64,000 bases of DNA. Source: Heliocybe sulcata. Taxonomy: Eukaryota > Basidiomycota > Agaricomycetes > Gloeophyllales > Gloeophyllaceae. Under the pieces are notes generated by a model. It was not told the origin of the DNA and searched no databases. It saw only the letters and a list, made by a program, of their open reading frames with translations. The stretch is from contig ML213503.1 in assembly GCA_004369045.1 (NCBI GenBank), forward strand, positions 1,583,121-1,647,120. The letters run 5' to 3'. The position numbers were made by a program, and so were the translations under genes. This document shows positions 46,401 to 57,173 of the stretch, piece after piece. Numbering within the stretch: the stretch's first letter is position 1; each line of letters starts with the position of its first letter.

Positions 46401-47062
46401 TTCTTGGAGATGGAGAAGGGACAGAGCGTGTGGGGTCGGGTGAGGGGCTTGTTATCTGATGATGACCGTGAATGGAAGGAGAAGGACCTTGTCAGGAGGC
46501 TGATGGACGTTTGGGTGGCTTTAGGATGGGAGAAAGGTAAATGGGAGGAAGAGAAGGAACGCGTGAGAACGAGTCTGGGTGTCGCTGTCGAAAGTGATAG
46601 GTAATGGAACTGTTCGCTCTCGTCGCCCTGAAAATAGTCACTCATTCGCTTTTATACAGGACTCGCGGAAGCGCCATTCTTTGGAGGATAGCTATCGAGT
46701 TCGAGCTTAGGAATGGGGATCTCCAACGAGCTAGGAATTTGGTTTTCAGAGCGGTTGGAGAGTGTCCCCTCGTTAAAGGTCGGATACCCCATGCATTGAA
46801 TGGAACCGCTACTTATGAAACCTTAACAGAGCTGTACCTGTTGGCATTTGGTCCGCTGAGGTCTGTGTTTACTAGTCGAGAACTGGATGGTTTCGCCGAG
46901 ACCATGGCGGAGAGGGGAATCCGGATGAGACAGGGTCTAGATGAAGTACTGGAGGGCTGGACTGATCCGTCTCGAGCAGCCCGAGAGGTGGAGGATGATT
47001 GCGGAGATGAGGAGATTGAGCACCGAGCTCAGGAATTACGTAGGTTAATGCCTTACAGTTGA
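43435..47062 (+). CDS. NRDE2: NRDE2 homologue (nuclear RNA-decay / RNA-silencing factor)
   Basis: Nuclear protein of the NRDE-2 family, which works with the Mtr4 helicase and exosome-linked RNA surveillance (S. pombe Nrl1). A Lys/Glu/Arg-rich N-terminus (KEDERERKPKDKTHKDKQSK) precedes PLYVADKKGDPLNATYGGLH and VPKYHVVG, then the HAT-repeat solenoid: EVPVWLSLLRYTL, RALSVHPDNRKSSLLRLKYI, VEVWIAWLDWRLRKGEKGID, GYGERAAAIFQAQAELTFEI (exon of ~45 nt, ~44814-44859), LAALEEFWESEVPRLGEAGA and EGWASW. Late repeats include SAILWRIAIEFELRNGDLQR and ARNLVFRAVGECPLVK. It ends at TGA 47062. About seven introns; roughly 1,070 residues. The YGERA-x-A-x-FQA and W-x-S-E-x-PR-x-GE patterns are family hallmarks. 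Confidence 0.9.
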
Positions 47063-47592
47063 TAGTCTCCATTCCGTGCCATGCCATAATATTATCGACT
47101 GATACGCTACCCGACGGCCTGCCTCAAGAGGCTCGGTAGTTGGAATTGGTTTCATCGCGTACAGCATCATTCCTCGCAGCGCCTCATGTCAATTAGCTTT
47201 TGAGGAGGCTGAGTCCTTGCCGCCTCAATGCTGCGGACAGTTTGTGGCAGAGTCACGGTGGCAGCGCCAACGGGCGGAGCTACTGTCCTGTCACGTCACG
47301 TCAATAGAGTCTCATTCCGCCGCTGTCTGCGTCGACGAACACGAGGCACTGCTATCTTTTGCAGTCTTCCCCCCACCAGCAAAGGCTCTCTCTACGCTTT
47401 GATTCTTCCCTACTGGTCGACGACAATTCTGGTTCTCCCTGTACTTGACCCGCTAATGCTATAATCACGGCTTACCTGATCCGCTCTCTACTACCTTGAC
47501 CCCATAACGCCTGTCTCCCTCTCCTGCTCGACTCATTTCCACTCCCAGAGCCTGATAGTCTAAGTTCAATCGTTCTAGTGCATCCACAATCT
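47063..47592. other. Intergenic, 530 bp
   Basis: 3' flank of NRDE2 and promoter/leader of BYR4, pyrimidine-rich toward the start codon (~47470-47560). Nothing else seen. Confidence 0.5.
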
Positions 47593-50262
47593 ATGACCAC
47601 TGTTCCCGCCCCTTCTGGCGCTCTTTCTCGAGAAGAATGGCCCGACGCTGACTTCGATATTCCCGACGGCGAACACCTCCATGCCTCTGATGCCGAGTCC
47701 GACAAGGATGTTCAAGATGACCTTGACTGGGACAATGAGATGGGGCTCGGAATGGCGGAAGCGGTTGTCGCTAGTATGCCCGCGCGTTCTGAGTCGAGCA
47801 GGGGCATAATTACGATTCATCCACCCGTAGCCTCTTCCGAAGACCTTGATTGCGGAGACGACGGCCTCTCTACTATCAAGGTGTCTTCTCTTCCCATGTT
47901 TGCCAGCAAACCATCCATGCAGCCAGCGTCAGCCCCAATTGAAGAGGATTTAGAGGCCGATTTCGCGCTCCCGGAGGATCTTACCCAGTTATCCCTACGG
48001 CCCCAGTCCCTCCATCATCAATCCTCTAAAGGCTCCCTTGAGTGGGGAGACCAAACCTCATCCTCGCAGTCTTCGGACGCGCCTTCTGGTCTTGGTTTCG
48101 GCGACGCTTCATCGTCATCGACTTACACGTCGGCATCGTTGCCAGAAACGGAAACTGAAGACGAGGACGATGACGACGGTGAGCTTGACGGGCTCGTCAT
48201 TCCTACCGGGATCTTCGAGTCCGGGCATGGTGGCAAGCACCTTGCCAAAATACTAGAAATGAAGAAGAATGTGCCTGTCACCGAAGAACGAATCAAGGTC
48301 GCAAACCCCGATCCAGAGGACGACTTCGAGATTGGCCTGCTCATTGACGATGACGCCGATTTCAGCCACACTCGTATTCTACAGAGTACCCAACAGCAGC
48401 AGTCCAAGCGAACCGCGGAAGCTCGGAGCAAGAGCGCGCCCTCACGACCATCGGCTCTAGTACGGCCTCCACCAAGATTGCGCGGCAACCGCGCTAAGTC
48501 GCCTACCAACCCACCCATATCTTCCACGCGACAGTTATCTAAGATGAATGTCCATGCCTCGCCGCCACGCCCTATACAGCACACACGCGCCCGCACATCC
48601 GGCACCCTACCTTCCGCGCCTGCGTCTCCTCCTTCATCCTTCCTAGCTCCCAAACCTGGCAGTCTGAGAATCCAGAAGTCTCAGCCGGGTCTGAAGCTTC
48701 CTGTACTCCCGCCATCGCAGCGTAAAATGACGCGCAAGGCATCATTACCCTCTCTAACCGAGATTTCATCTCGTGCGCAATCGCCTGCTGCTGGGCCATC
48801 CACCGCCAAATTGCCCGGTAATGCTTCTCGATATGACCAACATACGGCTGCATCCCGTGCGAAGGCAAGTCATAGCAGCTCAACAGGCCGTATACACGGC
48901 GCTGACTTTAGGGTCCCCCCTACTCGACCATCCACGCCGTCCTCTAATCCCACTGCGGTTCGTCTCACGATGCCTACATCGGCTTTTCGATCGAAGTCGC
49001 GTCCTCCAATATCCTCTGTTTGGGGTAGTGCAGCTGCAACGCCCATGCAGAGCCGGTCCATATCACCGCTACCCCCTCGCCCACATTCCTCCTCCTCCAC
49101 CTCAACGCAGTCACGAGTGTTCCCGCCCCGACCTACAAATCCTTCGTCTGCTGCACCGAAGGTTCTCAAGCGGCCGAAGCGACAGAGGACGTATGGAGAC
49201 GGAACTGAGCTCGACAGCATCGACGATCTGCCCACCGATCGTGACAAGGAGATGAGATATCGAGTGCAGTCCAAGAATTCTGCTAATCGAATTCCTGGCG
49301 CCACGTATGCACAGGTGGTAGAGGGCATCAAAGGTACAGCACGGAATAGTCAGGAAGGTAATGCCGGTACGTCAGTTCTCCTGAGACAGCAGTGACTTTT
49401 GTCAATGACTATATACCACCATTAGATCCCCCTGGCATTGGTTTACGAAGGACTGGCGTTGACTTCGCTTCCTCACACCACGTGGAGCAGCCGTCCACGA
49501 AGAAAAAGAAGGCGCCAACGTCACCAACGACCAGGCGTAAACCGACACTGATACGTAACCTGGGTGGCGTAGGTGCACCAAAAGGTTCGTGAAATTCGAG
49601 ACCGTGCACAGCATTAATCTGATAGTTACGCTCTCTTAGTGGTCGGGGATATGAGATGGAATCCTCAGACACTGCGCTGGGAAGGTAACGATCAGGTTCT
49701 GCGCGACTTCGACGCTGCCGTTGGCACGTCGACACGGCCAGCACTGATAACACACCTTACTGGCTCGTCATTGGGTTCGCCTGTGGGCTCGTTCGTGTCA
49801 GGTGCACGGCTCGTAGGCAACATGATGTTCGACCCCCAGAAGATGTGCTGGTTATCAACGCTGCCTCCCGAGGAGGAGGAGCCTGACGTCTTTGCGGACC
49901 TTGCGGATGACGAAGATGATGCGGACTGGGAGGCCAAGGGTGCCACCATACGGGCCAGCCAGCAAGGTGCTGCGGAGCACCTATCGGACATAAGCCGTCC
50001 CTCCTCAGCTGCCAGGATGTCCAGTGCTAGTCCAGCACAAGGGCGCCGCCGGAGCATGTCTGAGTCAGGAAGTGATCGCGGTTCGCGGGCGTCTGTGTGC
50101 GTGGCCGACGTGGGCGCAACGTTTGTGGAGGAATGCCGGCTCGCAGAGGAGCGGCATCGCGCCGAGATGAAGGGCTGGAGGTTGGATCAGCCACGCGGGT
50201 CGGAGGAGCCTGACCGCTCGTATCTTTACGAAATCCGCGCGCTCGCAACGCGCCGATATTAA
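47593..50262 (+). CDS. BYR4: Byr4/Bfa1-type cytokinesis regulator
   Basis: Scaffold half of the two-component GAP (Byr4-Cdc16; Bfa1-Bub2) that holds the septation/mitotic-exit GTPase Spg1/Tem1 inactive at spindle poles. ATG 47593 begins TTVPAPSGALSREEWPDADF, then DIPDGEHL and a conserved acidic N-terminus; EEDLEADFALPEDLTQLSL is typical of the family. A long Ser/Pro-rich disordered middle (~48400-49150) follows. The C-terminal domain is the diagnostic part: KVLKRPKRQRTYGDGTELDS, IDDLPTDRDKEMRYRV, KPTLIRNLGGVGAPK, VVGDMRWNPQTLRWEGND and GNMMFDPQKMCWLS (two Gly-Asp-Met or Asn-Met-Met, Pro-x-x-x-x-Trp repeats). Introns at ~49365-49424 and ~49585-49640. It ends at TAA 50262, about 850 residues. 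Confidence 0.84.
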
Positions 50263-50673
50263 TCTTGGACTTCCTGCAGCCTGCTCTGTGTACTTGCTTT
50301 CTGGTGTTGTTTGTGTGTCTTCTAGGTTCGTTTCGGCGTCCAGTTCTATTTTGTCCTCTTGCCCTTCTCGTGTAAAATTCTTGAATTGGTCTCGTCCACT
50401 AATGAGAAATCGTCCCCTGTCGCTCGTTTCCTTTCCCGATGTCTATTTTTTCTTCTCGTCTTTTTAGTCTCCCTTGCTTTGTGACTAGCACGCGCACTCT
50501 CGTTTGACATGTAATTTCCTTGATCATGGTGTCCCGCCGAACATGCAATATGATTTACGCCTCTTTCTCTCTTAGTCTGCTGTGACTGTTCTGTCAATCC
50601 CTCCGCCGTATGACATGTATATCGTTGAACGTTATCGGATCGACTTCCGAACGCTATCTTCACTGATAATGCC
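50263..50673. other. Intergenic, 411 bp
   Basis: Pyrimidine-rich 3' flank of BYR4 and promoter of the UreD gene. No clear TATA box. Nothing else seen. Confidence 0.5.
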
Positions 50674-51642
50674 ATGACTGCCCTTACTGTTGACAAAATC
50701 GGGGCTGGCAGAGGAAAAGTTGTCTTGCGTCTACACGGTTCCACAGCTGTCTTCTCCGAACTATCTTATGCGTACCCTCTCAAGTTACTGTCACCTCGGA
50801 TAGAAGAAGAGAAGGGGGTTGCTGTCGTCTACAACATGAGCTATGGGGGAGGGCTTGTAGGAGGAGATCAAGTCCAACTAAATGTTGATATAGGGCAGGG
50901 GACGTCGCTCGTGGTTCTCACTCAGGCGAGTGAAACAACATGGGGCACACAACTCAACTTGCTTACGAAGTAGTCTCAGGGCTCTACGAAGGTGTTCAAG
51001 ATCAGACCGGGAGTCAGACCGTCGTCGGGAAGCATCGGCGACATCACAGAACAACGCATGAATACGGTCGTAGCAGACGGCGGCGCACTCTTCCTACTCC
51101 CCGATCCCGTCACCTGCTTTCGTGCAGCATCGTATAATCAGCTGCAGACGTTCCATCTAGCGCACGGGTCATCCGCAGTTCTCCTGGATTGGGTCACATC
51201 AGGTCGGAAGTCGCTCGGGGAGGACTGGTCGTTCTCCCGGTATTACAGCATGAATGAAGTCTTCATTGATGGACGCAGAATCGCAAAAGATGTGATGTGT
51301 CTGGAGGAACAAGGGGAGGGTCCTGGGTCGCTCAAGCGACGGACACTCTCGGAAAGACTCGCACCGTACTCCTGCTACGCCACGATTATCCTCTATGGTC
51401 CTCTCGTCCAAGGCATACTCGCGGATCTAGAGGCACGATACAACTCAATAACGGTCTTCAAGCGCAACGCACCGGAGCCGCTGATATGGTCCCTGAGTCC
51501 GCTCCTTGAGTTATCCAAAGATGGTTACATTGTCCGAGTTGCTGGGACAGAGACAGAAGAGGTGAAGCTCTGGATTGAGAAGGCGCTCAGGAAGTTGGAA
51601 AGTACCGTCGGGACGGACATCTATCGGAAAGCCTTCGTATGA
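50674..51642 (+). CDS. Urease accessory protein UreD
   Basis: Chaperone that, with UreF and UreG, inserts nickel into apo-urease (UreD/UreH family). Exon 1 (50674-50925) holds VLRLHGSTAVFSELSYAYPL and KLLSPRI, then VVYNMSYGGGLVGGDQVQLN, the family core, then VLTQ. Exon 2 (50980-51642) resumes with GSTKVFKIRPG and continues QRMNTVVADGGALFLLPDPV, TCFRAASYNQLQTFHLAHGS, SAVLLDWVTSGR and EDWSFSRYYSMNEVFIDGRR. Family alignment demands LTQ joined to GSTKVF, which makes the 54-nt intron begin GCGAGT and end CAG: a GC-AG intron. Unspliced, the frame stops after 99 codons. Total is 304 residues, the usual size. The next gene is a Dal5-type transporter on the same strand. Urease itself is not in the window. 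Confidence 0.92.
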
Positions 51643-52001
51643 TCATGACGGCCAGTACGAGCTATCATTATGGTTTCGGGATTGACTGGCTTGATGCTTG
51701 CAGAGGACACCGTATATTTACTGCAGACTCGCAATTTACTGCAGACTCGCAAGAGACACGGAGGCAGAAGGCGGAAGAGAGGCGGAAGGAAGGCGGGTTG
51801 GAGACTGTTGTAAGGAGGCACGTAGGACACTCGTAGGACGTGCCTGTAACGGGAAGGAGGCTTATCACGCGAGTCTTATCGCTGCGCCACTGGCTGCGAT
51901 GCTAAATGCAGTCCCGACGCAAATCAACTTGCTGTAATTGAGCGCTAAGCCTTCACATATAGAAATGTTTAGTCGTCTCTCCCTGTCCGAGCTCTACCAC
52001 C
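51643..52001. other. Intergenic, 359 bp
   Basis: Separates the UreD gene from the transporter in tandem. It holds a perfect 18-nt duplication (annotated) followed by a purine-rich stretch (51752-51800). Nothing else seen. Confidence 0.55.
51716..51751. repeat. Perfect 18-nt tandem duplication
   Basis: ATTTACTGCAGACTCGCA occurs twice without a gap, at 51716-51733 and 51734-51751. Identity is complete, so the duplication is recent or maintained. Each copy contains a PstI-type palindrome CTGCAG. Confidence 0.9.
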
Positions 52002-54560
52002 ATGTCCTCCTTCTCCGGCAAGTCTGAAAAGGGCGACCATGAGCTCGGCATCCACAGCGAGCCTGTTGCGGATGGCGTCTACCGGCCAGAGGTTGACACG
52101 AGCGGTGTAAATGAGAAGAAGCTCATGCGCAGGATTGATTTACACGTTGTGCCATGGCTCGGTGTCCTTTATTTGCTGAACTTTCTGGATCGGGGGAGTA
52201 TCGGGAACGCGAAGGTACCTCTTCCATCAGTGTCTGAATTGCACGTCACGCGCTCACCGACGGTCATGGTGTAATAGCTGTACAACCTGGAAAGGGATAT
52301 TGGCATAACCGATACCCAATACCTACTCGCCTTGACGGTGTTCTTCTTCCCCTATTCACTGGTCGAGGTATGCATTTCGAGGACAAGCAGTGTGACACAA
52401 ACCAATATACTCTGCATTAAAGCCTGCCAGCAATATCCTGCTGAAAAAGTTCCGTCCCTCAATATGGCTATCATTCCTTATGCTGGGGTGGGGTATCATC
52501 ATGGTGGGTCCGGCGGCTTATGTACTTGATGGACCCTTACACCGTCTGCAGACACTCCATGGCGTTATGCATGATTATGGCGGACTTGTGAGTGAGTAGC
52601 TCGCATATTCTCATTCCTTCCCTTATCTGACCATGTGTAGCCCTGCGAGTCTTGCTGGGGCTCTTTGAGGCCGGGCTGTATCCTGGAATTGTCTTCTATG
52701 TACATATGAATCAACTTCATTTGGAATGTCCACTCACATGGCACGGTCATTTGTAGATTTCATGGTGAGCACGTCCGCATGACATCAGAATCCTATCCTC
52801 AGAACCCCTTCAGTTGGTATAGACGATCAGAACTGGGCTCTCGCGTGGCATTATTCTTCTCGTCTGCTACAGTAGCCGGCGCCTTCAGTGCGTTCTCCTA
52901 TCTTGCATGCCAAGTGACCCGCAAACTGACGGCATGTGGACCTACAGGCGGCCTTCTCGCTGCAGCTATCGAGAACATGCACGGCGTCGGCGGAAAGCCG
53001 GGCTGGGCATGGATCTTCATTCTCGAAGGTCTATTCACGGTCCTGTGCGCCGTGGCGTCATTCTGGATTATTCAGGACTTCCCGGATAGCGCGAAGTTCC
53101 TGTCAGATACCGAGCGTAAGTCGTGATTTTCGCACTTGGTCCAGAAATTAAACTGTATTTGTGCTCTAGGGGTATTCATCGTACGAAAGCTTCAGGAGGA
53201 CCAGCAGTTCAGCGCTGGTGGCGAGAAATTTAAGCTGAAATATGTGTGGGACAGCTTGAAGGATGTCAAGACGTGGATTGCAAGTAAGCCATGCATCAAT
53301 TATGTCAGCAGACACTAATATCGGGATTTAGTGGGCATGTATGCCGGCTTGTTCGTCGATTCACAGCGCATATATGAAGTCTGTTGTACTAACAAAGCCG
53401 TCTAATGCAGCGACGGACCTCTGTTCGCATTCTCCCTCTTCACCCCCACGATTATCAACCAGCTAGGTAACCCACCATCCAGCCAGCGTCTGTATTTACG
53501 CTAACATTGTCGAATCTTGTGTTCCTAGGCTTCACGGCGACGGCTGCCAACCTGCTGTCAGTGCCCGTCTACGCTTGGGCATGTATAGTCACGGTTGTCA
53601 TCGGGTTCTGGGGAGACCGTATCGGCCACCGAGGGATGCTTAACCTGTATGTGACTCTTTATCTCCCGTGCGGTGCTCAGGCGTTAAGAGACATTTAGGT
53701 TTCTGTTCGGAACAGGCTAGTCAAATTCACAGCGTCTAATGTCGAGTTAGCTGACGCTTACGGTGTCCAATAGGGTTGGTAAGCTATATCATCCTCATAG
53801 CTTCTAGGAACCCGTCGCTATCATACTTTGCTGTGTATCTGGGCGCCTCGTAAGTGTCTGTCATGCGAGCGTATGGCCTCATGAAGATTGACTCACGTCG
53901 TGATCCCGTCTGCAGTGCAATTTACCCGACGATCCGTATGTTTTCCGAACATGTCTTTCATCCTGGCACCGTACTGACCAAAGCATGCTTATGCCAATTC
54001 AGCTAACTCGGTGTATGTGATCTTTATTGGATTTCGCCATTAAAGTTTCTTAACTGATCGGCTGATTTATTGGTTGCTCTGTAGCGCATGGGTCTCGAGT
54101 AACACGGAAGGCTCGTACAAGCGCAGCGTTACGTTGGCTATGGCCATCGGGTTGTAAGTCATCAAGTTATTGTGGCATGCATGATCTCTCTGACGACGGT
54201 CTGTAAAGCGGCAACCTGAATGGCGCAGTATCGTCGAACGTGGTACGTCCAAAATTTCCTTCTTACGAGAGCACTTGATTGTTCACCCTGTCAAACTAGT
54301 ATCGCGCCGTGGACAAACCCTGGTACCGCCTCGGCCACGGCATCATCCTGGCCTACCTCGCTATCGGCTGGATCTGCTCTCTCATCTTCTTCTTCTATCT
54401 GCGCTATGAGAACGCGAAGAAAGCGGCCGGGGCGCGTGACGAGGTTGTTGAAGGCGTCGACAACAAGAACGCCGACCCGCGAAACGGGACATTTGCGAGC
54501 GTTGAGGACGCACGAAGAGAGAAGGGGGATCGATGGAGTGGGTTCAAGTACACGCTATAG
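52002..54560 (+). CDS. MFS transporter, anion:cation symporter family (Dal5/Tna1-like)
   Basis: Twelve-helix plasma-membrane importer of organic anions; yeast relatives carry allantoate (Dal5), nicotinate (Tna1) or vitamins. A hydrophilic N-terminus from ATG 52002 leads to LMRRIDLHVVPWLGVLYLLN and FLDRGSIGNAK, the family's helix-1 signature. Then LYNLERDIGITDTQYLLALT, VFFFPYSLVE, LLKKFRPSIWLSFLMLGWGI, LRVLLGLFEAGLYPGIVFY and WYRRSELGSRVALFFSSATV. WAWIFILEGLFTVLCAVASF marks helix 6. The second half has GPLFAFSLFTPTIINQ, GFTATAANLLSVPVYAWACI and VTVVIGFWGDRIGHRG. The last exon gives LGHGIILAYLAIGWICSLIF and a hydrophilic tail to TAG 54560. About a dozen introns; roughly 500 residues. The substrate is not readable from sequence; UreD next door makes a nitrogen compound attractive but unproven. 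Confidence 0.9.
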
Positions 54561-55281
54561 GTCTATGATGTGCTTTGTGAATGAGGATATTATTGCCGTT
54601 ATGTATCTAGGATATCGTGCGCTGTTCTTGCTCTGCGTCCATATCTAACGCAATGATAACCATGAGCTTAGAAGTGTCGAAGTTCGTCCCCCGTCATGCC
54701 GTTCAACGTGCAGCCTAACCCAGATGAGGACGCTCAATTGTGAGCATATGTGTACCTCGAGGTATTCACTTGCTTAGATTCCTCTGGTTTTCTCTGCGCG
54801 CGTTCCTTCCTCTTCCTCCGCTTCGATCGAACATGCGAAAGCATCCTGGAACGCCCGATAGAGATTCTGACGCTAACCAAGTTGAGTGTATGTGCGCTCA
54901 ATGTGTCATATGTTTAAAGCGATCCATGTGAACTTGTGAACTTCCGCATATCTGCTGTACGATAGGCACATGGAGCAGCTCGTATCTGCCGAGGCTTGAC
55001 CCGGGCCCATTCACGCAGAAGGTAGAGAATGTGATTTGCCAGCGCATTACAATATTAGCCTGCGTGATGGGTGTATCACAGCAATGGAGCAGCAACGGGA
55101 TAACGTAGACTGAGCGTAACAGAAGCAGTACAGAACATATCTTCCTTGATCGTGACACGGTATACCAAAACTTGACGAGAGAAAGGCGAGGGCTGTGGGT
55201 GGCCAAAGTGGTTAAAGAACGAAGGGTAAGCAGGGGCGATGGCGACTCGCCTACAGAGGGAAAGAAGGCGGTGATCATACA
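54561..55281. other. Convergent intergenic, 721 bp
   Basis: Shared 3' region of the transporter and the receptor gene. No gene, RNA or repeat recognised. Confidence 0.5.
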
Positions 55282-56808
55282 GTGAGGGGGGACATCGGGG
55301 CGACGGGCGGGAGGATTTCCGATCCTAGAGGCAGGGGCTTCAAGTCCTCGCGGGGTATAGACTGCGTCCGGCGAAGGTCGGACCAGTCCTCGGGGCGCGG
55401 ATCGCTCATCGAGCGCCCGTGCGTGGAGGAAAAGGGCCGGGACGTCGCCACGACCTCCGAGAGGACGGTGGAGTCCAGGAAGGTACCGCTGCGCCTGTCG
55501 CGCTCGGGGAGGAGGGCGGGGCGCGTGAGGGCGAAGAGAATGACGTTGAGCAGCCCGGAGGAGGCAAAGAGGACGTCGGCGACGACGGTCGCGGCGAACG
55601 GGACCGTGTCGGCGGCGAAGGCTCGCCACCGGACGACGGCGATCGGTAGGACTGTGATTGTGTACACGGCCGGGTAGCTGCGGTGGCGATATATTAGCGA
55701 GCGCGCTGTGAGACCAATCGGGAGGCGTACAAGAGCATTTCCAGGGCCAGCCGGCCGGCATCCTTCATCCCGTTGCTGCTCGTGATCTTCAGGTGGGTGC
55801 GCTCCTCGCCCCGGGGCACCCGCACCTTCATCCCGTCTATGATGATGTAGCCTTTGAGAACGAGAGCGAGAGGAACGTAGAGCGCGATGTTCAACAACGC
55901 AGTGAACCATAACCAGAAATATTCCAAAGCAATGCGTTGCACCGGATAATCCGAAGTAATCCAGCACCCTGTAGATGATTAATGGTCAGGGTTTGGTCTT
56001 ACATGGCGTGGTGGAGACTGCTTACAGTATTGGGTATCTCCATAGTAGTCTTCCCCTTTGTGAGTGCCAAGACCGAGGCCGACTGTTAGGGCTATAAAGG
56101 CCCAGATGAATCCGAGAACAACGAAAGCAATCTTGGGAGACGCATCGGGTCGCCAGCGGAAGACGAGCACCGAAAATGTGTGGAAAGCAATCGCCTGTCG
56201 GATCTCGTCAAGCGGCGCGCTCAAACGCGCTCAGTTGTCATGCTTACCATAGATCTGCATCGAGACAAGATTCAGTTTAACCGCATACCGGTAGAGACTG
56301 GAGCAGGGAGCTTACGCCATGGCCACGCCGACATCGCCGATTTGTTTCAACGCGCCCTGGGCGGTGCAGAAGGGACCAACCTCCACATTCTGAACCTCGC
56401 ATCGGTAACCCGTCCAGTCAGATTTTCACGACAACGTACCGACTTGACGATCCACCGGATATCCATCATACCACCTGAGGCCTTGTCAGCCTCAAATCCA
56501 CCAAAGGATCGGCCCAAGCTCACCAATGGCTTGTATCAGGTCCGAGAGGAGGAGACTCAGGAAATAGAAATGAACATGGGTGCCTGTCCTCCATTTGCGT
56601 GACGCTCCTGGCACGATCTTGACCGCGCCGTACTGAAAACGTCTTGATGAGTTATCACACGGCATGAGACCAATTCGAGACGTACTGCAATGTAGGCTAG
56701 CAGAGCAAACACGGCGACCGCTGACAGGCCCGCGGTCTGGACGATGAATACGAGCCCGAGCCGTTTACCAAAGGTGAACCGCCCACTGTCGTCGTCCATC
56801 TGTGCCAT
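55282..56808 (-). CDS. Seven-transmembrane receptor (fungal Git3/cAMP-receptor-like GPCR)
   Basis: Resembles the fungal nutrient-type GPCR family. ATG 56808: LGLVFIVQTAGLSAVAVFAL is helix 1, followed by an intron. YGAVKIVPGASRKW and THVHFYFLSLLLSDLIQAIG give helix 2. VGPFCTAQGALKQIGDVGVA has the conserved FCTAQG at the start of helix 3, which continues through a predicted 7-nt exon (56248-56254) into MAIAFHTFSVLVFRW. Then IAFVVLGFIWAFIALTVGLG (helix 4), YFWLWFTALLNIALYVPLAL (helix 5), YPAVYTITVLPIAVVRW (helix 6) and FAATVVADVLFASSGLLNVI then LFALTRP (helix 7). A cytosolic tail of about 80 residues with Ser/Arg-rich sites ends at 55282. About 390 residues, six or more introns. The ligand is unknown; carbon or amino-acid sensing is the family precedent. 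Exon joins in the first third are the least certain. Confidence 0.76.
56248..56254 (-). other. Predicted 7-nt microexon of the receptor gene
   Basis: On the coding strand ATCTATG is preceded by ATGCAG and followed by GTAAGC. It sits between introns of 61 nt (56255-56315) and 53 nt (56195-56247). Including it joins GVAMA-S-M-AIAFHTF and completes helix 3; simply joining the two flanking exons shifts the frame. Confidence 0.55.
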
Positions 56809-57173
56809 GGTCCATGGAAGGCGCCCTGGGGAGAGTCCCGTCCGAAAGTTTGAAGGCCTACTGCGGGGTCTGCGAGGTATTCATATGAATTCGGCTGTCC
56901 ATCGCAGATAACGTCCAAATGCTTGGTCCGATCGCGAAATTAGCAAGTATGAATGGCCGCTTGTACGATGAGCAGATAGCCATACGTGCCTGGCGCATGC
57001 AGTGCACTCCGATAGCACTCCCGCTTTTCCACGCTAGCGTCTCCGTGCTATTAATGCTGCAGCGCTGCGTGCTCACATCCTCGCCCTATGGTCCCTAAAA
57101 TTTTGCATTCCAAGTTCAGAAGAGTACGTCATGTCATTACAGTTATAGCTCGTGCTATATCCGTGCCACAAGA
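56809..57173. other. Intergenic, 365 bp
   Basis: Promoter of the receptor gene and 3' flank of the first acid phosphatase gene. Small frames here are not supported. Nothing else seen. Confidence 0.5.

Noticed and set aside
47578-47592. BYR4 start five codons upstream of ATG 47593
   Set aside because: The codon at 47578 is GTG; the first ATG in frame is 47593.
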